The notes under the pieces were generated by a model, which saw only the letters and a list, made by a program, of their open reading frames with translations, was not told where the DNA came from and did not search any database. From the NCBI RefSeq assembly GCF_042453785.1, contig NC_091664.1:30986501-31050500 (forward strand): a DNA stretch of 64,000 nucleotides, given 5' to 3'. Numbering within the stretch: position 1 is the stretch's first letter; every line of letters begins with the position of its first letter. Of the stretch, positions 55,201 through 64,000 are shown one piece after another. The DNA comes from Malus domestica. Lineage: Eukaryota; Streptophyta; Magnoliopsida; Rosales; Rosaceae. Both the position numbers and the translations under genes were made by a program.

Positions 55201-58200
55201 CCGACCTCTTCTCTCTTCAACACCTTTGAAAATGTCTGGCCCCTCCGACCGTCGTTTTGACTTGAACCTTGTTGAAGAGGCAGCCCCGCCTTCTCCAGAC
55301 AACATATGGCGCCCATCCTTCGTCTCCCCTACTGGTCCTCTTACCGTTGGGGATTCCGTGATGAAGAATGATATGACCGCTGCGGTGGTGGCCAGGAACC
55401 TTATCACTCCCAAAGATAACAGACTACTTTCCAAACGGTCTGATGAGTTAGCTGTTAAGGATTCGCTGGCTCTCAGTGTTCAGTGTGCAGGTTCTGTGTC
55501 TAATATGGCCCAACGCCTATTTGCTCGAACCCGCCAAGTTGAATCATTGGCGGCTGAAGTGATGAGTCTCAAACAGGAGATTAGAGGGCTCAAGCATGAG
55601 AATAAACAGTTGCACCGGCTCGCACATGACTATGCTACAAACATGAAGAGGAAGCTTGACCAGATGAAGGAAACTGATGGTCAGGTTTTACTTGATCATC
55701 AGAGATTTGTGGGTTTGTTCCAAAGGCATTTATTGCCTTCGTCTTCTGGGGCTGTACCGCGTAATGAAGCTCCAAATGATCAACCTCTGATGCCTCCTCC
55801 TTCTAGGGTTCTGTCCAGTACTGAGGCTCCAAATGATCCCCCTCCGGTGCCTTCTCTTTCTGGGGCTCTACCGACTGCTGAGACTTCTCCTAAGCAACCT
55901 TTGTGAAGGCTCCCTCTTGTGTGCTTATTTTGACTCATGTATATGTACATATTTGTAGCTTATCGGGGATATCAATAAATAAGCTTTCCTTCATTTCAAC
56001 GTATTGTGTTAAATACACCAAAGCCTTCTTCGCTAAGTTCTTTGAATTTTCTTTTGTTAAAGCTTGTATGTTGAAGCTTTCTGAGTGGAGCATGTAGGTT
56101 GGGGTAGTGTTCTCTTAATTTCCCGAATGAGGAAAACTTCTCGGTTGGAGACTTGGAAAATCCAAGTCACTGAGTGGGATCGGCTATATGAATCTTAGAA
56201 CGCCATTGTGCTCGATCCTGTGTCATGTCCTTCGTTAGATCCAAGTACTCTAAGTCTTTTCTTAGAGTCTCTTCCAAAGTTTTCCTAGGTCTTCCTCTAC
56301 CCCTTCGGCCCTGAACCTCTGTCCCATAGTCGCATCTTCTAATCGAAACGTCAGTAGGCCTTCTTTGCACATGTCCAAACCACCGTAACCGATTTTCTCT
56401 CATCTTTCCTTCAATTTCGGCTACTCCTACTTTACCCCGGATATCCTCATTCCTAATCTTATCCTTTCTCGTGTGCCCACACATCCAACGAAGCATCCTC
56501 ATCTCCGCTACACCCATTTTGTGTACGTGTTGATGTTTCACCGCCCAACATTCTGTGCCATACAGCATCGCCGGCCTTATTGCCGTCCTATAAAATTTTC
56601 CCTTGAGCTTCAGTGGCATACGGCGGTCACACAACACGCCGGATGCACTCTTCCACTTCATCCATCCAGCTTGTATTCTATGGTTGAGATCTCCATCTAA
56701 TTCTCCGTTCTTTTGCAAGATAGATCCTAGGTAACGAAAACGGTCGCTCTTTGGTATTTCTTGATCTCCGATCCTCACCCCTAACTCGTTTTGGCCTCCA
56801 TTTGCACTGAACTTGCACTCCATATATTCTGTCTTTGATCGGCTTAGGCGAAGACCTTTAGATTCCAACACTTCTCTCCAAAGGTTAAGCTTTGCATTTA
56901 CCCCTTCCTGAGTTTCATCTATCAACACTATATCGTCTGCGAAAAGCATACACCAAGGAATATCATCTTGAATATGTCGTGTTAACTCATCCATTACCAA
57001 CGCAAAAAGGTAAGGACTTAAGGATGAGCCTTGATGTAATCCTACAGTTATGGGAAAGCTTTCGGTTTGTCCTTCATGAGTTCTTACGGCAGTCTTTGCT
57101 CCTTCATACATATCCTTTATAGCTTGGATATACTCAACCGCTAAGAAACCATATCCAAATGTGTCACTTTCTAATAGAAGAAAGGAAAGTTACAGCGAGA
57201 TAGTATGCTTTTTGCGGCAGCCTCTTTCGAAAACTTATTAGCAAACATGGCATAATAAGACGATTCCCAATATCCCCCACTAAATAGATATTAAAGGAAC
57301 CTTTTGTCTGCCATGAGAATTGTAAAACCCTAAGAGGTAGTTTTTCTTTCACTTAGTTCAAAATGCAGGATAAGTAACTCACTTAGAGACATGAAAATCA
57401 ATGCAAAAAAGAAATCAATGCAAAAAAGAAGGATTTAACAGTACCTCCTCAGGGCTGTCAAAACGCTGAAGCTCTTTTTCAATCAAATTTGCCATTGCCG
57501 TTATGTACCCTTCACGCTGGTACCAAGATGGTATAACTGTGTGCTGCATGTTGACAAGATATTCATCCTCCCTGATGAACTTATCGGGTCAGTTTAAAGA
57601 TTATAATTTGAGGCACTGATATGGGAAAACATAGTTAGAGTTAGACATCACCGGAATATACTCTCCAGGAGCCGAAGGCTTGAACCACTAGTCGATATTG
57701 AAAATTGCGGATAAAGTGGAAGGACAACAAGCTTTGTAATTCCATCTCTTTTAATCTACAACATATTTTTAAAATCAATAACCAGATCCATGGACTTTTA
57801 ACCCCAATCGAAAATCTAAATCTCATAACACATTTGCATGTTACCTGTTCAATTGAACTTAACCTAAGACTTGACAACAGTGCGGAACAACCATTATTAT
57901 TAAGTGGCACCATAGTTAAAGACAGAAGAGCATGTCTCAAGTAATTTGTGAAGCAAAAATTGAAGTGGGATGATTCAACAAAAACTATATATTGTTTATT
58001 GTACAAGACAACGTAAACTCTAATAAGTACATAACTCAGATATCATTGACAGATACATCGAAAATCAAGATGAAAGCATACCAAAATACCTCTTCTATAG
58101 CTTCTTCAGTAAATGGATGCCAATAACGCATTCCCACGTACACTTTTGCCGGGACATCCTTCGCATAAAGGGCCTTCCTCAACTCTTCTGCCTGAATGAA

Positions 58201-59110
58201 GAAAAGGGGAACCAAATGAAATTCAGATTAGACAGCATTTCCATCAAGCTCAAAGAGCTACACTTTCTACGATATGCATGCAATTTAAGTTATTTAACAG
58301 AACTTAAGGTCAATGTGAAGAGAAAGTTAGAGAGTTCATGCCTGTGCATCAGTTATTCGTCGCAGAGGAGAGCCGCCACCAATGGAGGCGTAGCCTTCTT
58401 TGCTCTTTGGCGCCCTCAGTGCGGATATAAATTGCGCCAATGGCTTCTGAAGAAACCGAAACAACCTCGGCAGTCTAATGATATCCTGCCCATTTTTCCA
58501 CACACATTCAAAATCACTACCCAATACAATAAGTTCCAATTTATATCCACACACATTAAAGTTACTAAATTCAAATTCACACTTTGCAAAGTTACTAAAT
58601 TCAAATTCACACACTTTAAATTCACTACAGTCAAATTCATACACTTAAAATTTTCTAAATTCAAATTCACACACTTATAAAGTTACTAAATTCAAATTCA
58701 CACACTTTAAAGTTACTAAATTCAGAAATTAAACTCAAAAAATCCCGAAAATAAAAGCCCGAGGAAGTTACCGGGTCGGCGAAGAGGTTAAACAAGAAGG
58801 GCTGGACGTCGTCGAGAGTGTCGGGCCCACCGAGGTTAAGCAGCAAGACTCCGACTTTATCATCGCCGTTGATCGGCGTCGTTGCAACATCCAAAGTTTC
58901 CGACGCCACCAACGCCTTTAGCGGGGGCAGGGATTTCCGAAGCGAGCTCTTGGAGAGCAGCAGATCGGATTGCGTCGAGACGCAATTTCTGGCTGGAGCT
59001 GCCAAGGTGTGACTGTGAGAGGCACAGAATAAACCTCCGCGCCGCGGAAGGCGGTGGTCGATGGAGGAGGAGATTGTCCACGGTAGCCTTGCTATGGATT
59101 CCGCCGCCAT
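49263..59110 (-). CDS. FC2: Plastid ferrochelatase, FC2 type (apparent frameshift)
   Basis: Ferrochelatase inserts Fe2+ into protoporphyrin IX, the last step of heme synthesis, in plastids. Nine exons: 58772-59110, 58342-58485, 58090-58191, 57652-57755, 57445-57571, 50750-50902, 50035-50134, 49663-49864 and 49263-49487. Landmarks are [20 protein letters not shown], the signature [41 protein letters not shown] and a C-terminal light-harvesting-like helix ([11 protein letters not shown]), which marks the FC2 class. The start at 59110 (MAAES) gives a plausible transit peptide; an in-frame ATG at 59281 would add 57 residues. Exon 7 is one base short: the text GCAGTCCAATAAG lacks one C compared with the expected A-V-P-I codons, which puts a stop in frame near 50037. 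The spliced length is otherwise right. Intron 2 has a GC donor. Intron 5 is 6.5 kb and full of repeats. Confidence 0.9.
51083..51715 (-). mobile_element. RTE-type LINE, 5' truncated, copy 1
   Basis: This is a minus-strand fragment of a plant RTE-clade LINE: (TTG)n tail at 51085-51104, the 3' end GCCGACCCCACTTAGTGG, and coding for the C-terminal part of the reverse transcriptase ORF ([59 protein letters not shown]). The reading frame is broken into at least three pieces. It matches copy 2 at 56.2 kb closely. It lies in intron 5 of the ferrochelatase gene. Confidence 0.88.
53090..54920. repeat. Tandem segmental duplication, about 0.92-kb unit, two copies
   Basis: The stretch 53090-54005 is repeated at 54005-54920. 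Inside each copy a 217-bp unit (core ggagcaagcaatctt, gtgagtaaaggttgggcatg, acacacagggactttccaat) is itself doubled, at about 53241/53458 and 54155/54373. Each copy then carries a 350-bp block with ggtagctagaccttcaaaat and gagctattgttgcgtgtggg. This is a two-level nested repeat. Confidence 0.88.
54850..55090. repeat. Short tandem array of about 65-bp units
   Basis: Units begin gcctcttcgatttctgag or a close variant and contain cttttgagaaagcgagc. Three full units and two shortened ones run from about 54855 to 55090. They end 45 bases before a TATA-like tttttatagggg, which precedes the ORF at 55232. Confidence 0.88.
55232..55906 (+). CDS. Coiled-coil protein encoded by the intronic repeat unit
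   Basis: A single-exon ORF of 224 residues starts [20 protein letters not shown]. The FDLNL stretch resembles a plant EAR repression motif (DLNxx/LxLxL). A helical region around residues 90-150 ([19 protein letters not shown], then [20 protein letters not shown]) is a convincing coiled coil. The C-terminus is made of three proline-rich repeats ([34 protein letters not shown]). No enzyme domain is seen. Upstream, at about 55110, is a TATA-like tttttataggg; downstream is aataaa near 55974. It lies in an intron of, and antisense to, the ferrochelatase gene. I do not recognise a characterised family; a repeat-family protein is likely. Confidence 0.65.
   Translation: MSGPSDRRFDLNLVEEAAPPSPDNIWRPSFVSPTGPLTVGDSVMKNDMTAAVVARNLITPKDNRLLSKRSDELAVKDSLALSVQCAGSVSNMAQRLFARTRQVESLAAEVMSLKQEIRGLKHENKQLHRLAHDYATNMKRKLDQMKETDGQVLLDHQRFVGLFQRHLLPSSSGAVPRNEAPNDQPLMPPPSRVLSSTEAPNDPPPVPSLSGALPTAETSPKQPL
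56160..57145 (-). mobile_element. RTE-type LINE, 5' truncated, copy 2
   Basis: A minus-strand LINE fragment holds a 314-residue open frame (56167-57111). It includes reverse transcriptase motifs ([30 protein letters not shown]) and the typical RTE C-terminus ([49 protein letters not shown]). The catalytic FADD box is present. The endonuclease and the N-terminal half are missing, so it cannot move by itself. The frame is intact over this length, so it is younger than copy 1. It lies in intron 5 of the ferrochelatase gene. Confidence 0.9.
58540..58728. repeat. Minisatellite of about 34-bp units in ferrochelatase intron 1
   Basis: Six imperfect copies of a unit like aagttactaaattcaaattc followed by acacactt run in tandem. 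The intron spans 58486-58771. The minus-strand translation gives a regular but meaningless repeat. Confidence 0.9.
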
Positions 59111-60291
59111 TGCCCCAGGCCTCGACTGAGAGTGAGAGGGCAAGTTGCAGAGTGTACAGAGTAGAGAGAGAAGAACAAGCGGTATGAGTTTGGCTATGGG
59201 TGCTGAGTGCGCGGTTAATACACGTGGCGTGCTTCGAGCCACTCTCACTCTTTCTCTCTTCTGTAGGATTTGAATCCCCATTCAATCGGGTTTGAACCGG
59301 ACCCGTGACGCTCCCATCACTTCATCCTACCCGGATTCGCGGTAAAAATTAAATCCATTTTTCCCGGTGTGGTCGGTGGTTAGGTCGCGTTTAATACGTG
59401 GTATTTGAGAAATTTTTCATTAAACCCTAAACACGATGATAAACTACGTCATTTTACGTAAGTGGTGAAAAATTTTATATTTTATATTATTAACATTTTA
59501 ACGCATATATTTTAAACCTTAAATCCTAAACTCTATAGCACTTAATATACCACCTCATGTGCCGGTAATTTTTCTCTGGAGTAAACTGCCGATTTGCCCC
59601 CTGAACTATCACCCAACTTTCGATTTGCCCCCTGAACTTTTTAATTAGAAAATTAAGGACTTAAACTAATTTTTTTGGCCGATTTCCCCCCTACCGTTAG
59701 TTTTTCATAAATTTCATCCAAATTAACGTTAACTCTTATCATGTGCAAACCACATAACTCTCATTTGTGGACAAAAGCGTCATTTCACTAGACCTTCAGA
59801 CAGAAAAGCTATAGAATCACACATATTTGCATAAGTTTATATTTTAGAAATCTAAGGTTTTCAATTATTTTAAAGAATGAAGTGACTGAACTACCCACAC
59901 ATGTTGTGCATATGCTTCCATTTAACAGAAATTTGGATGGAATAAATGAAAAATTAACAGCAGGGGGCAAATTGGCCAAAAAAATTAGTTTAAGTCCTTA
60001 ATTTTCCAATTAAAAAGTTCAAGGGGCAAATCGAAAGTTGGTGATAATTCAGGAGGTAAATCGGTAGTTAACTCTTTTTCTCTGGTAGTATTTGGCGCCT
60101 TCTCGATGGGATACGTGTCCAGTAGGCAATTCCAACTCTTTTCCCTCCACGTGACATCTCTGTCCTCTTCTCTTCTCTTTTCTCGCTTTGTGCTTTCCTA
60201 CTGCACCAACAACTCGAAGCAGAAAAAGCATTCCTGTACCTTCCCCATCCATCGCCAAACCTCGAGAGAGAATCTATCTCGCCGCGAATCC
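59111..60291. promoter_or_regulatory. Divergent promoter of ferrochelatase and sterol glucosyltransferase
   Basis: The two start codons (59110 minus, 60292 plus) are 1.18 kb apart and point away from each other. A 496-bp MITE occupies 59579-60074, leaving about 470 bases on the ferrochelatase side and about 215 on the glucosyltransferase side. Without the insert the shared promoter would be about 0.7 kb. No TATA box could be assigned confidently. Confidence 0.6.
59579..60074. mobile_element. MULE-type MITE with long inverted repeats, 496 bp
   Basis: The left end GAGTAAACTGCCGATTTGCC and the right end, read inward, GAGTTAACTACCGATTTACC are inverted copies that stay alignable for about 170 bases (shared inner motifs tttaattagaaaattaagga and aaactaatttttttggcc). 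A 10-bp direct repeat, tttttctctg, flanks it at 59569-59578 and 60075-60084. Long TIRs with a 9-10-bp target duplication indicate a Mutator-like non-autonomous element. No ORF of note. Confidence 0.88.
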
Positions 60292-63200
60292 ATGATGGAG
60301 TCCTCCGCCGATGACCGCCGGAGCCATTCCGGCAGCTCTAGCGACATGTCCGTCTCTTTCGAAGCCGAAGTCCCTCGCAATCCTAATGACGAATATGCCA
60401 CCCCTTCCTCAGGTTCCGTCGTCGCCTTCTTAGTCTTCTTCTTCATCGGCATTGTCTTTTTCGTAACTTTGGTTTCGAATTTGTGGAAAAATGCGGATTT
60501 CGTAGGGAAGTTGGAGAGGGATGTGCAAACAGAGCGAAATTCCGGAGAATCATCATCCGCCGTCCGTACATCGTCCGGTTCGAGTCAACTCACTGCCAGC
60601 GCGAGATTGAGTCAGAACCAGGCGTTGTCTGTAACTCTCGCCAAGCTCTTCGATCAAAGAACTCCTTTTAGAAAAAAGGTACTGAATTAAAAATTTTTAA
60701 GTTTTTCAAATTTGATCTTTTTAGAATTTACTACTTGAAATTTCTAGGATTTAATTGGAACTACTATGAAATTCTGCAGCGGAAATATATAAAGCAGCTG
60801 GCAACAGTGAAAGATGACGGAACGGTGCAATTTGACGTTCCGGGAGATATTAAGCCACAGTATCTGGATTTCGGAACTGGAGCTGCTCACAGTGAGGCAG
60901 CTTCTGGTGCAGAAGCTTGCGGCGAAACGGAAGCTGAAGTTCGAGATATACCTCCGTTGCAAATTGTAATGCTTATTGTCGGCACGCGAGGAGATGTGCA
61001 GCCGTTTGTTGCCATTGGAAAACGTTTGCAGGTCTTGCATTGATTTTCTTTTAGCTATTTAGAACTTATCAGTGAAATGTTTCATGATTTTTCGTGTAAT
61101 TAGTTACTTAGCAATGTTGACATCATTTGTGAGAGAATTTGTGATCTTTTGCTGGATATATGCTCGTGTTCGGGTTTCTTAGTGTTCTCAGTTGAGTCCT
61201 TTGAAAATTTGACTTTTCATGGTGGAAATTTCAGAGGCGATGGGTGAAAAGAAAATATAGCTCTTCTTGCGAAGCTTACCCCTTACTTTTTGTGAATTGA
61301 TGGATGTGTTTGCTTGCAGGAATATGGCCATAGGGTTAGGCTAGCGACTCATGCAAATTTCAAAGATTTTGTCCTTACTGCTGGGTTGGAGTTCTATCCT
61401 TTAGGTGGAGATCCAAAAGTTCTTGCTGGTTGTAAGTGCAGATTTTGTTTTCTTTTCCGTACCCTGCGTAATTTAATGATGAGTTTTTGGTCTGGTTATT
61501 TAATCATTTGGTAATTGCTAAAATTCTTGTTTTGCAAACTTATTTAGACATTGAGGGTGTAATTTTCATGTACCTTGTTCTCCTTGCTTGGATCATTACA
61601 AAGCAATCTTGGACGTATAAACACATATGATTCAGGATAATTTGTTTGTATGTTACTTAAAAAACACACAAACGTAAACATGCCTGTCTTTTTATGGGTT
61701 TTGTATTGATGCTATGCATTTGTTTCTTTACAGATATGGTCAAGAATAAAGGTTTCTTGCCATCAGGACCTTCGGAAATATCAATTCAGCGACAGCAGTT
61801 AAGGGAAATAATTTTTTCTTTACTTCCTGCATGCAAGGAACCTGATCCCGATTCCAAAGTTCCATTTAAAGCAGAAGCAATAATTGCCAACCCACCAGCC
61901 TATGGTTAGATTTCATCATCTTATAACATTCTTTTGGTTTTCAAGTACCAATCATTCTTCAAAAATTTGAATTGGCCACACGCAATATTTGGCTTTAATA
62001 AGAGCACAAGGTGCTTATGTGTTTGTGGTTTCTATTACCGTTGAAATAATTGAAGAACGCTTCAGCACATATTGATGTGTTTAAGGCAGTCTTCCACTGA
62101 CAATGATGATGGATGCATGGGTTAATAGCCTTAACCACTTGAAATGCTCCGAAAGTCTCCATGCCTATGTTCTTTGGAGATAACAATTACGAGAATATCT
62201 TTATATATTATCTGCATGGTTTATTTGATATCAGAAGAAGAATGAATATATGTGTTGTTTGAAATCATTTAGTGGATTCCTAACTTTGCCAACACTTGTC
62301 CAGGGCACTCTCATATCGCTGAGGCACTAAAAGTACCGCTTCATATATTCTTCACAATGCCATGGACGTAAGTGTTGTCTCTGTGTTAGATCAAATGCTG
62401 ATATATTTTGCTCAATGATTATCTTCTTGGATTTCAGTTGCATCGTCCATTGTTCATTTTGGTGTGACACATTTCTCAACCACACACAGTTGATTATTCA
62501 ATATATGGACTGTTCATGCATATGTATGTATTTTAAACGTACTGATAAAAGAGAGAAAAGCAGCAAATCATGAACTATTCTGTGTTGTTTGATTAATCGC
62601 TTGATAACTATTTACCTTTTCTCAGGCCTACGAGTGAATTCCCCCATCCTCTATCCCGTGTCACGCAACCAATTGGATATAGAGTGAGTCTCATATGATT
62701 TCCTTTTCTACCTTACTGGTAGTGATTATATTGATGCTTTTGTTTGACAGGCCTATATTATGTAATTAAACAGATTTTTCTTTTCTTTCCAGCTATCATA
62801 TCAAATAGTCGATGCATTAATTTCGCTAGGAATTCGAGACATGATAAATGAGTTTAGGAAGAAAATGCTGAAGCTGAGACCTATCACATATTTAAGTGGA
62901 AACTATAGTTCTCAACCTGACGTGCCCCATGGGTATATATGGAGTCCTCATCTTGTTCCCAAACCTAAAGGTCGTATATTTAAATCTTTTTCCTTCAGAT
63001 GAAAACTTTGCATGTATTGACTTGATATGAACTCACAGATTCTTCCATGTTAAATGAACTGATATTGAATGTCGTAATGGAAAATTAATTGGTTAGAATT
63101 TCTTGCTGAAGATATGATAGAGATACATGGTCATTTCAAAATACTCATAGTGGTTGCGAACTACATAAGCTTTGTCATGATACATGGGCTTCTTGTTCCA

Positions 63201-63919
63201 GAAATAGTGTGCTAATATTATTGCACAAGCCTCCTGGAATTTGATTTGATAGGGTAGAAATATACTAGCTTGACCAAATGAGAACACAATATGCTGATTA
63301 TTTGCTAATATGCCTTGGTTTTCACTTGTCTGGCAGATTGGGGACCGAAGATTGATGTTGTTGGGTTTTGTTTTCTTGACCTTGCTTCAAATTATGAACC
63401 CCCAGAGCCACTTGCGAAGTGGCTTGAAGCTGGTGACGAGCCTGTCTATATTGGATTTGGTAGCCTGGTGAGTTTTTTCTTTGCAGCTTTTTCTATTCAT
63501 TTGTTTCCTCCATACACTCAAAAAACTAGTTGTTTATTTCCAACGAAACCGTAATAGCCAAAAACCACACATCACCACCGACTGATCGCCATCATGTCGG
63601 TCCCCCCCCCCCCCCCCCCAAAAAACCAATAGGTTGTGGGGGTTCTATTCATGGCAAATTGTCCACTTTGCTCAGTTGTTCAATATCTGATTTGAATGAG
63701 ACATTTCTAATGCAGAGGATACCCGTGAATTGTATAGTTAAGGTCAATTGATTGAACATTTATTAAATTGTCTTGCTACATGCTAATGTTTTCCCTTTGT
63801 TGCGGTATTGTAACAGCCTCTTCAAGAACCGGAGAAAATGACCGATATTATCCTTCAAGCTCTGGAAATAACTGCACAGAGAGGCATTATCAACAGAGGC
63901 TGGGGTGGCCTTGGTAATT
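60292..63919 (+). CDS. Sterol 3-beta-glucosyltransferase (UGT80A-type), 5' part
   Basis: This enzyme transfers glucose from UDP-glucose to membrane sterols to form steryl glucosides. Nine exons are visible: 60292-60678, 60780-61031, 61320-61431, 61734-61904, 62304-62367, 62626-62683, 62793-62970, 63337-63467 and 63817-63919. All are in frame with GT-AG sites, and the gene runs past the window end. Family blocks are TVKDDGTVQFDVPGD, IVMLIVGTRGDVQPF, EYGHRVRLATHANFKDFVL, GFLPSGPSEISIQ, AIIANPPAYGHSHIAEALK, FFTMPWTPTSEFPHPLSRV, PHGYIWSPHLVPKPKDWGP and RGIINRGWGGLGN. They fit UGT80A2 better than UGT80B1. The UDP-sugar-binding PSPG-like C-terminus lies outside. The N-terminus is unusual: exon 1 encodes a strong hydrophobic helix (VVAFLVFFFIGIVFFVTLV, about residues 43-62) that Arabidopsis UGT80A2 lacks as far as I recall. 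Confidence 0.9.
63602..63619. repeat. Poly-C tract, 18 bp
   Basis: A run of 18 C followed by A lies in the intron between exons 8 and 9 of the sterol glucosyltransferase. The length may be uncertain because homopolymers are prone to sequencing error. Confidence 0.9.
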
Positions 63920-64000
63920 GTAAGTCTTGATTCTTTAATAAAACAAGATAAATATATACATATAATATTATATCTATGGTTTTCACAAGCACATTGTTGC

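Larger units (their letters stand above)
51716..56160 (+). mobile_element. Unclassified composite repeat unit with one ORF
   Basis: About 4.4 kb of repeat DNA sits between two LINE copies. It has a leader-like left part (containing gtacgtggttcacccag), a section with four copies of gatatgggatacttttgct or variants (about 52287, 52445, 52757, 52788), a large tandem structure (53090-55090), and the single-exon ORF at 55232-55906 followed by an aataaa near 55974. The organisation of repeats, promoter-like DNA, ORF and poly-A signal suggests a non-autonomous transposon or an LTR-derived large element, but no termini, target duplication or known enzyme were found. The class is open. Confidence 0.5.

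Noticed and set aside
51083-57145. One LINE split by the composite repeat
   Set aside because: The two LINE pieces overlap in content (both contain the 3' end), so they are two separate insertions.
59108-59281. Upstream ATG at 59281 as the ferrochelatase start
   Set aside because: It is in frame, but the added residues are unlike a transit peptide start of this family, and the ATG at 59110 gives the usual length; kept only as an alternative.
1-64000. CRISPR arrays, tRNA genes, bacterial-type operons
   Set aside because: None were seen; gene structure and repeats are those of a plant nuclear genome.

Overview
The window is plant nuclear DNA. It has spliced genes with GT-AG introns, AT-rich spacers and dense transposon debris. 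The genes belong to plant-only families: PP2-type F-box proteins, a CC-NB-LRR, a LysM/WAK receptor kinase and a plastid ferrochelatase with a light-harvesting-like tail. The repeats (Cassandra, plant RTE LINEs) and gene content suggest a woody eudicot, most likely Rosaceae of the apple/pear group; that placement is inferred, not searched.

Layout. 0-7 kb: two PP2-B F-box copies on the minus strand (371-817, exon 1 only; 5952-6614, internally deleted), with a MULE-type MITE and small relics between them. 7.97-15.26 kb: a complete 18-exon VPS54 gene (GARP tethering complex), minus strand. 16.7-32.9 kb: an immune/kinase cluster with one intact CC-NB-LRR (20707-23970, minus) among five copies of a CrRLK1L-like cytoplasmic kinase on the plus strand. 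Two of these copies are nearly open but lack catalytic residues, two are broken and one is a remnant. A 4.1-kb Helitron and a Cassandra solo LTR sit in the duplicated 3' flank of one copy; the unoccupied flank of another copy shows their exact ends. 33-41 kb: repeat-rich DNA with Copia-like and Cassandra fossils, a 125-bp tandem array and a transposon carrying a LysM gene fragment. 41.0-43.2 kb: a two-exon receptor kinase joining a LysM ectodomain to a WAK-type kinase. 43.4-46.1 kb: a SANT-domain nuclear protein resembling the tail of CHR4, with a minisatellite upstream. 49.3-59.1 kb: a 9-exon plastid ferrochelatase (FC2 type) with a 6.5-kb repeat-filled intron. 60.3 kb to the end: the first nine exons of a UGT80A-type sterol glucosyltransferase, divergent from the ferrochelatase, with a long-TIR MITE in the shared promoter.

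How the genes relate. The VPS54, ferrochelatase and sterol glucosyltransferase genes are housekeeping anchors. Between them lies a fast-evolving set of surface and immune-type genes (CNL, pseudokinases, LysM-WAK receptor) that looks shaped by local duplication, exon shuffling and transposons. The most unusual items are the LysM-WAK chimera, the captured LysM fragment, the pseudokinase array, an apparent one-base loss in ferrochelatase exon 7, and the repeat unit in the ferrochelatase intron that carries a whole ORF with an EAR-like DLNL motif.
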